Assembly (NCBI GenBank): GCA_963707835.1
Contig: CAVPRI010000002.1
Span: 558,001 to 622,000 of the forward strand
Source: Bog-473 sp963707835
GTDB lineage: Bacteria; Actinomycetota; Acidimicrobiia; Acidimicrobiales; RAAP-2
Direction: 5' to 3'
Length of the DNA: 64,000 nt
The position numbers were made by a program, and so were the translations under genes. The notes beneath the pieces were generated by a model. The model was not told the origin of the DNA, searched no databases, and saw only the letters and a program-made list of their open reading frames with translations. Below, one piece after another: positions 23,290-31,012 of the stretch. Each line of letters begins with the position of its first letter. Position 1 is the first letter of the stretch.

Positions 23290-24501
23290 TCACCCCCCCA
23301 GGTGCCGCCGCAGAGCCTGCGAGATCAACGTGGCCCGCATCGACTGGCCGAGCGCCGCCAGCTCCTGGGCGGCCTCCCCGGCCCGCTGGCGGGCCTCCGG
23401 GTTGCGCTGGCGGAGGAGTGGGATGACGATCTGCTCGATCAGCCCGAGCTCGCGGTCGGCAGCGTTGCGGAAGAGGCGCAGGTGGCGCGGCTCGATCCCG
23501 TAGGTCCGGAACGAGGCAGACAGATTGGCCACCGTGAGGGCGTCCTCGTCGAAGGTCTGGATGCCGGCCACCATGACCGGCTCGACCAGGCCGAAGGACA
23601 ACAACCCGGCCACCTCTTCAGGAGACAGTCCACTGGCGGTGCAGAGCTCTTCGAGCGTCATGCTGGCGCCCGTCACCATGCCCGTCGTTCTCCCGGGTCC
23701 GGCACCGGAGGTGCCCGACCCAGTCCCCGCCGGCGGGCGGGCGGGAGGACCCGCGGGGGCACCGGACGGTGTGCCATTGCGCGGTCTCGCCCGCTCCCCT
23801 GCCGCAGGGCGTGCCGCGCCGGATGCACCGGCGACCCCGGACGCCGGTGCGGGCGAAGACGCCGGTGCGGGCGAAGACGCCGGCGCCAGCGTCTCGTCGC
23901 CCCCCGAGGCCGAACCGCGCTTGCGCGCCGCGCCACCGCCTGTTCTGGCACTGGCGACAGCCAACACCCCGCCCGAGACCGAGGACGCCACGGTCTCCTT
24001 GCTCGATTCGACGGACTCGAGGGACGCGACGGACTCGACCGCGCTCGCCGGTCGGTGTTCGCGCCCGGGCACCATCTGGAGCCGGCGCGCCGGGGCCTCC
24101 TCGGGGAGGAGTGCGGTACGGCGTGAGGCGTCGGCGAGGATCCGCGCCATCGCCTCCTCGTCGGCCTTCGTGGGCTGCTCCGTGTCGGTCGGACCGGCCA
24201 CGACGTGCGCCTGGGACGCGCCGTTCCCCGAGTGCACGTCGGGACCCTCGTCGAGGTCGCCGTCGGCTAGGCGGTCGCGGATCACCTTGAGCGGAAGGAA
24301 GTGCTCGCGCTGTTGTCGGAGCACCCAGCGCAGGCGCTCGACGTCGTGGTCGAAGAACTTGCGGTAGCCCGAGGGCGAGCGCTCGGGATTGACCAGGCCC
24401 TGACTCTCCAGGAAGCGGATCTTCGAGATGGTGACGTCGGGGAACTCCTCGCGCAGCAGGGTCAGGACGTCACCGATGGAGAGGTAGGTGCGGCTGCTCA
24501 C
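23290..24501 (-). CDS. MerR-family regulator, FtsR-like (Rv1828-like)
   Basis: 403 residues; GTG start overlaps the FHA stop (GTGA). The N-terminal MerR winged helix reads YLSIGDVLTLLREEFPDVTISKIRFLESQGLVNPERSPSGYRKF (in pieces: IGDVLTLLREEFP; KIRFLESQGLV; RSPSGYRKF) followed by the helix RLRWVLRQQREHFLPLKVIRDRL. A Pro/Ala/Gly/Ser-rich linker of about 170 residues (90-265) separates it from a conserved C-terminal domain (MTLEELCTASGLSPEEVAGLLSFGLVEP...). Corynebacterial FtsR activates ftsZ; the C-terminal domain is shared. The linker is much longer than in the usual ~250-residue protein, which explains the length. Confidence 0.88.
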   Translation of the reverse strand: MSSRTYLSIGDVLTLLREEFPDVTISKIRFLESQGLVNPERSPSGYRKFFDHDVERLRWVLRQQREHFLPLKVIRDRLADGDLDEGPDVHSGNGASQAHVVAGPTDTEQPTKADEEAMARILADASRRTALLPEEAPARRLQMVPGREHRPASAVESVASLESVESSKETVASSVSGGVLAVASARTGGGAARKRGSASGGDETLAPASSPAPASSPAPASGVAGASGAARPAAGERARPRNGTPSGAPAGPPARPPAGTGSGTSGAGPGRTTGMVTGASMTLEELCTASGLSPEEVAGLLSFGLVEPVMVAGIQTFDEDALTVANLSASFRTYGIEPRHLRLFRNAADRELGLIEQIVIPLLRQRNPEARQRAGEAAQELAALGQSMRATLISQALRRHLGG

Positions 24502-24977
24502 TCGTTCCCCGCCACCAGGTAGACGAGCTTGAACTTCCCGATCTGGACCTCGTCCCCGGGGGCCAGGCGCACATCGTCGATCCGCTCCCGGTTCACGTAG
24601 GTACCGTTGAGCGAGCCCACGTCGCGCACAGAATGGCCCCCGACCTCGGCCGCGATCTCGGCATGCCGCCTCGAAACGGTGATGTCGTCGAGGAAGATGT
24701 CGCTTTCGGGATGGCGGCCGGCGCGGATCACATCGTCGCCCAGAAGGTACCGCGCGCCCACGTTGGGGCCCCTGGTCACGACGAGGACACCGGCGCCGTG
24801 CGGCACCTCGACCAGGGTGACATCGGGACTCTCCTCGGACGTCTCGGCCTCGTCGACCGGGTGCAGGGTGATGGTGGCGTCATCACCGTCAGCGAGCAGC
24901 GCTTGACCGCACGAGGAGCAGAAGTTGACGCCCTCGGGGTTCTTGTGCCCGCAGTTGTGACAGAACACGGAGCCCAC
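24498..24977 (-). CDS. FHA-domain protein, GarA/OdhI-like, with N-terminal zinc ribbon
   Basis: 159 residues, GTG start with GGTGGAG before it. Residues 6-23 form a zinc ribbon (C6xxC9, C20xxC23). A flexible acidic segment (31-60) leads to a C-terminal FHA domain whose phosphothreonine-binding residues are present: R88 in AGRHPESDIFLDD, S102 and H105 in TVSRRHAE, N in GSLNGTYVN. The FHA half is very close to mycobacterial GarA, which controls 2-oxoglutarate metabolism. The ETTSVF phosphorylation motif of GarA/OdhI is not present; T54 and T35/T37 are the only nearby threonines. Located between gcvH and the FtsR-like gene as in mycobacteria. Confidence 0.92.
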   Translation of the reverse strand: MGSVFCHNCGHKNPEGVNFCSSCGQALLADGDDATITLHPVDEAETSEESPDVTLVEVPHGAGVLVVTRGPNVGARYLLGDDVIRAGRHPESDIFLDDITVSRRHAEIAAEVGGHSVRDVGSLNGTYVNRERIDDVRLAPGDEVQIGKFKLVYLVAGNE

Positions 24978-25028
24978 GGTACTCCACCTCCGAAGGTGAT
25001 TCTCCTGGCGTCACCGGAATGGGGCCGC

Positions 25029-25409
25029 TCAACCGGCGGTGAGCTCGCCGTAGGCGTCGGCATCGAGCAGGGTCGTCGGGTCGGAACCGGCGGCCAGCTC
25101 GATCTCGCAGATCCACCCCTCGCCGTAGGGGTCCTGGTTCACCTGCTCCGGTGCCTCGCTCAACGCCTCGTTGACAGCCGAGACCGTCCCGCCCAAGGGC
25201 GCGTAGATCTCAGAGACGGATTTGGTCGACTCCACCTCGCCGAGCTGCCCTCCCGCATCGAGGGTGCTGCCCACGGCCGGCAGGTCGACGAACACGATGT
25301 CGCCCAGCGCGTCCTGCGCGTAGTCGGTGATGCCGATCCTCACCCTCGTTCCGTCGACGCGCACCCACTCATGGTCGGGCGAGTACCGCAGCCCATCGGG
25401 GATCTCCAT
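25029..25409 (-). CDS. gcvH: Glycine cleavage system H-protein
   Basis: 126 residues. Lipoyl carrier of the glycine cleavage complex. Lipoylation lysine K63 in GEVESTKSVSEIYAP; other signatures are YSPDHEWV, GITDYAQDALGDIVFVDLP and NEALSEAPEQVNQDPYGEGW. The -10-like TATGGT lies 8 bases before the ATG, suggesting a leaderless or near-leaderless transcript. It heads the FHA-MerR-nuclease series and works with the P- and T-proteins encoded at 6036-10275. Confidence 0.95.
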   Translation of the reverse strand: MEIPDGLRYSPDHEWVRVDGTRVRIGITDYAQDALGDIVFVDLPAVGSTLDAGGQLGEVESTKSVSEIYAPLGGTVSAVNEALSEAPEQVNQDPYGEGWICEIELAAGSDPTTLLDADAYGELTAG

Positions 25410-25524
25410 GGGGGGCGACCATATCCGAACGCGGCGGTCGGCGGCGGCCCTGGCTGCCGGCGGTGCGCCGCCGGGTCCGGGCCGGGCCGGCTCGGCGCGG
25501 CGCGGCGCGGCGCGCCGATCCCCG

Positions 25525-28024
25525 CTAGGGCATGGCGGCGCGGACCCTGGCCACGTAGTGGGCCAGCAGCTCCCGGGAGGCCGCCCGGTCGGAACCCTCC
25601 GCCCAGACGTGGGTCACGGGGTCCTGTGGGTCGGGCACGACGAGCGCCCAGGCGTCGTCCCCGATCACCTTGATGCCATCGACCAGGACGAGGTCGGCCC
25701 CCTCCTCGTTCAACTGCTCCATCAAGGTCCGCATGACCAGGCCCTTGTGCTCCATGGGGGTGGCCACGGCCTGGCGCTCGATCGGCATGCCGGGCATCGA
25801 CCGCACCATGCCCGTGAGGGTGGAACCTCCCTCACCCAGGGACGACAGCAGCCTGGCCAGCGCCGCGGCGGCGTCGAGGGCGGGCAGGAATGCCGGGAAC
25901 ACGTAGCCACCACGGCAGTCCGAGGCGAATGAGACCCCTCCCTCCTCCGCCGCCGCCTCGAGGAGCCCCGAGCCCGAGAGGGGGGCCAGCACCGCCTCGA
26001 CCCCGCGGGCTGCGCACAGCTCGAGCACCCTGGCGCTCACCGTCACTGGCAGCGCCACGCGCCGTGCCGCTCCACTAGCCGTGGCCAGGTCGGCGAAGGC
26101 AAACGTCGCCTCCTCGTCGCTCAGCACCCGGCCCGAACCGTCGATCAGCGTGAGCCGCTCACCGCCGGCATCGATCACCGCGCCCAGGTCGGCCCCCGAG
26201 CTGCGCACCGTCTCGGCCACGCGCGCTTCGCTCGCAGATCGGTCCACCGAGATCATCCCCGGCGTCTGGGCGTAGGGGTTGATGCTCAGCACGTCTGCCC
26301 CCACCTTCGAGAGCAGGTTGGGCATGACGAAGCTGGCAGCACCGAACGAGAGGTCGAGCACCAGCTTGATCCCCCTCGGAGCCGCCTCGCGCTGGAGCCC
26401 GAAGGCCTCCACGATGTCCGCGGTGTAGTGCTCGATGGCGCGAGGAGAGAAATCGATGTCACCGATGTCGGCCGCCGTGACTCGACGGAACTCCTCGCGG
26501 TGGTAGAGGCGCTCCACCCTCCGTCGCTCGTTCTCCGAGAGGTCGATCCCCCGCTCGTCGAAGAATCGGATGACGACCGACTGCGGATCGTCGGGGCTGA
26601 GGCGGACCGTCAGGCCGGCCCGGTTGCCGCGCATGCGCACGTGGTGCTTGGTCACCGGCACAGTGGCCAGCTCGAGGTCGTGGACGTTGACGCCCACGGC
26701 GTTGCACCCGACCATCAGGGCCCGCTTGAGCACCCGCGCCACCCGGCTGGTGTCACGCGACGCGGTGATGAACGAGCCCTTCTCGAAACTCGACGCCCAG
26801 GCCTTGGCCAGACGCACCGCCAACTCGGGGCTGACGTCGACGTTGGCGATCCCCTGGACTCCCTCGGGCCCGAACAGGGTCCGCGATCCCCCGGACTCCC
26901 AGACGATCGACGCGTTGACCTGGGCTGCCGGCTCGACCACCTTGCCCGGGTACACCTTCACGTCGCTGCGGATCTCGGCGTGCGCCCCGACCAGGCAGCC
27001 CTCCCCGAGCACCGCTCCCGGCTCGATGCGCGCACCGGTGCGCAGGTCGCACGAGCGCCCGAGCACCGCTCCCTCCACCCGGGCCGAGGGGCCCACATAG
27101 GAGTTCTCGCCGATCACCGACCGCTGGAGCTCGGCCCGCTCGGCCACCTGGGTGTTGGCCCCGATCGTGGTGTAGGCCCCCACGTGGACGTCGGCGTCGA
27201 TCGTGCAGTTCTCCCCGATGAACGCGGGCCCGTCGATACGAACACTGGGGTCGATGGACGAGCCCTTGCCGATCCACACACCGGGACTGAGCTCGAACCC
27301 CGAGACGTCCACCTGCACCCGGCCGTCGAGGATGTCCTCGTGGGCCTTGAGGTAGGCGGCCGTGGTGCCGACGTCCTCCCAGTAGCCGTCGACCACGCAA
27401 CCGAAGAGCGGCTCGCCTGATTCGAGCACTGCGGGGAACACCTCGCCGGAGAAGTCCACGGCACGGTCCCCCGGGATGCGGTCGAAGATCTCGGGTTCGA
27501 GGACGTAGATGCCGGTATTGATGGTGTCACTGAACACCTGCCCCCAGCCAGGCTTCTCGAGGAAACGCTCGATCGTCCCGTCCTCCCGCGTGATCACGAT
27601 CCCGAACTCGAGCGGGTTCTCGACCGCACTGAGTGCGATCGTGGCCAACGCCTGGTTCTTCTCGTGGAACGAGATCACCGAGGAGAGGTCGATGTCGGTC
27701 AGGACGTCCCCCGAGATGACCAGGAACCGCTCGGTCAGCTGCTCGCGCGGCGTTGCGCACCGAGCCGGCCGTGCCCAGCGGGGACTCCTCGGTGGCGTAG
27801 ACCATGCGCACGCCGAGCTCGCTGCCGTCCCCGAAGTACGAGCGGATGGCATTGGGCAGGAACGCCACCGTGACGACGATGTCGTCGATGCCGTGCCGGC
27901 GCAACAAGGAGACGATGTGCTCCATCATCGGGCGTCCGACCAGCGGCAGCATGGGCTTGGGCAGGTTCGAGGTCTGGGGACGCAGCCGAGTGCCCTCGCC
28001 CCCCGCCATGATGACGGCCTTCAT
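25525..28024 (-). CDS. Mannose-1-phosphate guanylyltransferase / phosphomannomutase-like fusion, split by an apparent frameshift
   Basis: Start ATG 28024 overlaps the pgsA stop (ATGA). The nucleotidyltransferase begins with MKAVIMAGGEGTRLRPQT and continues to GTAGSVRNA (about 27752); the frame then changes and continues with REQLTERFLVISGDVLTDIDLSS to 25525. Adding one CG at GCCGCGCGAGC (27743-27750) gives ...SVRNAAREQLTERF..., one protein of about 833 residues. Order: NTP-transferase (1-230), left-handed beta-helix with hexapeptide repeats (about 240-370), and a phosphohexomutase-like domain (about 380-833). The mutase active-site loop reads VRLSPDDPQSV instead of TASHNP. It likely makes GDP-mannose or a related NDP-sugar for glycolipids; the mutase half may be inactive. 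Confidence 0.85.
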
Positions 28025-28629
28025 GCGGGGCTCCGCTCGGGTGGGCTCCGCCTCGCCGCCCGTCCGTCGTGCAACGCCTTCCTGGCGGGACCGATGTAGC
28101 TCGCCGCGGCCCACCACGCCAACACCAGTCCGACCAGACCGGTGACCCACGCGATGGCGCGGATCGGCTCTTGCCAGGTGGCGGTGCCATGCCCGAGGAG
28201 GAAGGCCGGATAGGCGAACATCAAGCCGAACGTCCCTGCCTTGCCGACCCACAGGACATCGATCCTGGCCGCTCCGAGCGCGGCCAGGGCGACCACCATG
28301 GCCGAGACGAGGACTTCGCGCGCCAAGGTGGCGATCCCGAACCACAGCGGCACGGCGCCACAGACCATGATCGAGATGACGGCGGTCCCGACCAGGATGC
28401 GATCTGCGGTCGGGTCGAGCACCTTGCCCAGGGTGGACACCTGTCCGAAGTGCCGGGCCACGTAGCCGTCGACCCAGTCGGTGGCACCCAGGACGGCCAA
28501 CAGCACGGCCGCAGCCGTTTGGCGGTGCGCTCCGAAGAGGAGCCAGACGAAGAGCGGTATGCACAACAGCCGCACCAGGGTGATGGCATTGGGCACCGTG
28601 AGGATATGGTCGGTGCCCTCGTCGTCCAC
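28021..28629 (-). CDS. pgsA: CDP-alcohol phosphatidyltransferase (PgsA family)
   Basis: 202 residues. Integral membrane enzyme of phospholipid synthesis with the class motif D51-x2-D54-G55-x2-A58-R59-x8-G68-x3-D72-x3-D76 fully conserved (TDWVDGYVARHFGQVSTLGKVLDPTADR in two adjoining pieces). About six hydrophobic segments. The sequence resembles phosphatidylglycerophosphate synthases more than the archaetidylinositol phosphate type, but the acceptor cannot be assigned firmly. Leaderless start: TAGAAT, six bases, GTG. Followed directly by the guanylyltransferase gene through an ATGA overlap. Confidence 0.87.
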   Translation of the reverse strand: MDDEGTDHILTVPNAITLVRLLCIPLFVWLLFGAHRQTAAAVLLAVLGATDWVDGYVARHFGQVSTLGKVLDPTADRILVGTAVISIMVCGAVPLWFGIATLAREVLVSAMVVALAALGAARIDVLWVGKAGTFGLMFAYPAFLLGHGTATWQEPIRAIAWVTGLVGLVLAWWAAASYIGPARKALHDGRAARRSPPERSPA

Positions 28630-28641
28630 GAGGCGATTCTA
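28630..28641 (-). promoter_or_regulatory. Leaderless promoter of pgsA
   Basis: TAGAAT (28641-28636), then CGCCTC, then the GTG start. Same geometry as the promoters of thiG, thiD, the S9 gene, yhdH-like gene, DUF151 gene, the TPR gene and the carboxylase gene. Confidence 0.55.
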
Positions 28642-28674
28642 GGGACCGGCCCGGCGGCCATCAGGCCCCCGTGT

Positions 28675-29892
28675 GTGCCAGAGTGGCCCGTGGCCCGTTT
28701 CGAGCCGTTCAGCGGACTGCGGTACCGCGCCGCAGTGGCACCCATCGCCCAGGTCATGGCCCCGCCCTACGACGTGATCTCGGCCAGTGAGCGAGGCCAC
28801 CTGGCCGCACGGCACCGGGCCAATGCGGTCCTCGTCGAACTGCCTGAAGCCGATCTGAGCGGTGGCCGGGACCGCTACCGCGTGGCCGCCGATCTGTTCG
28901 TCCGCTGGCAGTCCGACGGGGTGCTCGCCTCGGACGGAGGGCCCTGCCTCTACCCCTACCGCATGACCGACGGCGCGGGCCGCACCACCACCGGGGTGAT
29001 CGGGGCCCTTGGCATCGGCGAGGGGACCGGGGCCGACGACGTGCTGCCCCACGAGGAGACCCTGCCCAAGCCCCGCAGCGACCGATTGGACCTCCTACGG
29101 GCCACCAGGGCCAACCTCTCGCCGATCTGGGGGCTGTCGCTGGCCAGGGGGGTCACCGCCACGTTCGACCCCACCGACGACGAGCCCGTTGTCGACGCCT
29201 ACGACGACGACGGGGTACGCCATCAGCTCTGGGTCCTGAGGGACCCCGATACCGTGAACGCGGTGCGGACGGCCGTGGCATCCGCACCGGTCGTCTTGGC
29301 CGACGGGCACCACCGCTACGAGACGGCACGGGCCTACCGAGCCGAGCGTCGCACGGCGGGTGCCGGGCCCGGGCCCGAGGACCTCGTCATGGCGCTGGTC
29401 GTCGAGCTGGCCGAGGAGCAGCTGCAGGTCGGGGCGATCCACCGCACCGTGGCCGGGCTGCCCGAGGGCTTCGACCTCCCCGGCGCCCTCGGCGCGTGGT
29501 TCGACGTGGTCCGGGCGGGAGCGGCGGACGATCGGACGCTCGGCGCACTCTGCGACGCCAAATCCCTCGCCCTGGTGGCCGAAGGGCATGCCTATCTCCT
29601 CATCCCCCACCCCGAGACCGAGCAGGGCCCGGCGAACGACCTGGACTCCGCGCTCATCGCCTCTGTCCTGGCCGAGCTGCCGCCACACGAGGTGACGCAC
29701 TGTCACAGCGTGGCCGAAGCCGTCGAGGCTCTCGACCGTGGCGAAGCCCAGGCCGCCTTCTTGCTCCGCCCCGCCACGGTCGGGCAGATCGAGGAGTGGG
29801 CCCGGGCGCGCCGGCGCATGCCGCCCAAGACCACCTATTTCAGCCCCAAGCCCCGGACGGGCATGGTCTTCCGCTCGCTCGACGCGGACTGA
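28675..29892 (+). CDS. DUF1015 family protein
   Basis: 405 residues from GTG 28675 (GTG 28690, giving VARFEPFSGLRY, is equally possible). DUF1015 signatures are clear: RFEPFSGLRYR, VMAPPYDVISASER, HRANAVLVELPEAD, DVLPHEETLPKPRSDRLDLLRATRANLSPIWGL, VLADGHHRYETARAYR and the C-terminal MPPKTTYFSPKPRTGMVFRSL. The HHRYETA motif and FxPK tail suggest a conserved catalytic or ligand site. Relatives are found near serine metabolism and dehydrogenase genes and have been linked to 3-phosphoglycerate/serine metabolism only by context; activity is unknown. Confidence 0.92.
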   Translation: MPEWPVARFEPFSGLRYRAAVAPIAQVMAPPYDVISASERGHLAARHRANAVLVELPEADLSGGRDRYRVAADLFVRWQSDGVLASDGGPCLYPYRMTDGAGRTTTGVIGALGIGEGTGADDVLPHEETLPKPRSDRLDLLRATRANLSPIWGLSLARGVTATFDPTDDEPVVDAYDDDGVRHQLWVLRDPDTVNAVRTAVASAPVVLADGHHRYETARAYRAERRTAGAGPGPEDLVMALVVELAEEQLQVGAIHRTVAGLPEGFDLPGALGAWFDVVRAGAADDRTLGALCDAKSLALVAEGHAYLLIPHPETEQGPANDLDSALIASVLAELPPHEVTHCHSVAEAVEALDRGEAQAAFLLRPATVGQIEEWARARRRMPPKTTYFSPKPRTGMVFRSLDAD

Positions 29893-29895
29893 TCC

Positions 29896-29916
29896 AGCCG
29901 GAGAGTGCGGCCGGCT
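29896..29916. terminator. Hairpin between convergent DUF1015 gene and korB
   Basis: AGCCGG-9 bases-CCGGCT forms a perfect 6-bp GC-rich stem just after the DUF1015 stop and about 35 bp beyond the korB stop on the other strand. No U-tract, so a weak bidirectional terminator at most. Confidence 0.4.
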
Positions 29917-29950
29917 CCTCGAGTCGGTCCGAGTCTCGAAAGTGAAGGGC

Positions 29951-31012
29951 CTACTCGACGGTCCAGCTGGAGCCCGAGCGCAGCAACGCGGCAACGTCGC
30001 CGAGTCCCCGCTTGGCCTGGGCCTCGGTGATCTGTTCGGACATCTGCGACCCGTACTCTGGCCGCTCCACGGCACGGAAGACGCCGATCGGCGTCGGCTC
30101 GAAAGGGCCACGCGAGAGCCGCGAGAGCGCGAAGGCCAGCCCGGGGTCTTCGCGGGACTCGTCGTGGACCAGCAAGGCATCGGCGCCGAGGTCCGACACC
30201 GACACGATCTCCAGGCTGCCGTCCGGGCGTTGGACGACGCCGCGCTCCTCGCCCTCGGCGCCGAACATGATCGGCTGGCCGTGCTGGAGGGGGATCAGCA
30301 TGCTGGCCCGTGCGTCACGGCTGGTGATCTTCTCGAAGGCACCGTCGTTGAAGACGTTGCAGTTCTGCAGGACCTCGACGAAGGCGGCACCGTTGTGCTC
30401 GTGGGCCCGGCGGAACGTCTCTTGCATGTGGGCCCGGTCCATATCGTGGGTGCGGGCCACGAAGGTGGCCTCGGCGCCCAGCGCCAGCGACACCGGGTTG
30501 AACGGCGCGTCCACCGACCCGAACGGCGTCGACTTGGTCACCTTGGCCACCTCGGAGGTGGGCGAATACTGGCCCTTGGTCAGGCCGTAGATCTGATTGT
30601 TGAACATCAAGATGTTGAGGCGCACGTTGCGCCGCAGCGCGTGGATGAGGTGGTTGCCCCCGATGGAAAGGGCGTCGCCGTCGCCCGAGATCACCCAGAC
30701 GTCGAGGTCGGGCCGGGTCGTGGCCAGGCCGGTGGCGATGGCCGGGGCACGCCCGTGGATCGAGTGCATCCCGTAGGTGTGCATGTAGTAGGGGAAGCGA
30801 GCCGCGCACCCGATGCCGGAGAGGAACACCGTGTTCTCGCGCCGGACCCCGAGGTCGGGCATGAGCATCTGGACGGCAGCCAGAATGGAGTAGTCCCCGC
30901 AGCCCGGGCACCAGCGGACCTCCTGGTCGCTGCTCCAGTCTTTCCGGGTGGTCACAGGGACGGCGGTGGCCGTGGCGGCCGAATGACCGTTGGAGCCGTT
31001 GGACTCGTTCAT
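29951..31012 (-). CDS. korB: 2-oxoacid:ferredoxin oxidoreductase, beta subunit
   Basis: 353 residues; ATG overlaps the alpha-subunit stop (ATGA). Thiamine-diphosphate subunit. Iron-sulfur ligands are visible in RWCPGCGDYS (two Cys), SGIGCAARFPYY (one) and VLQNCNVFND (one), enough for one [4Fe-4S] cluster. TPP motif GDGDALSIGGNHLIHALRRN and the following NNQIYGLTKGQYSPTS. Together with the fused alpha subunit it oxidises 2-oxoglutarate or a related 2-oxoacid to the acyl-CoA and reduces ferredoxin, as KorAB of mycobacteria. This provides a CO2-releasing, NAD-independent TCA step. Substrate is inferred from overall resemblance to actinobacterial KorB. Confidence 0.93.
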   Translation of the reverse strand: MNESNGSNGHSAATATAVPVTTRKDWSSDQEVRWCPGCGDYSILAAVQMLMPDLGVRRENTVFLSGIGCAARFPYYMHTYGMHSIHGRAPAIATGLATTRPDLDVWVISGDGDALSIGGNHLIHALRRNVRLNILMFNNQIYGLTKGQYSPTSEVAKVTKSTPFGSVDAPFNPVSLALGAEATFVARTHDMDRAHMQETFRRAHEHNGAAFVEVLQNCNVFNDGAFEKITSRDARASMLIPLQHGQPIMFGAEGEERGVVQRPDGSLEIVSVSDLGADALLVHDESREDPGLAFALSRLSRGPFEPTPIGVFRAVERPEYGSQMSEQITEAQAKRGLGDVAALLRSGSSWTVE

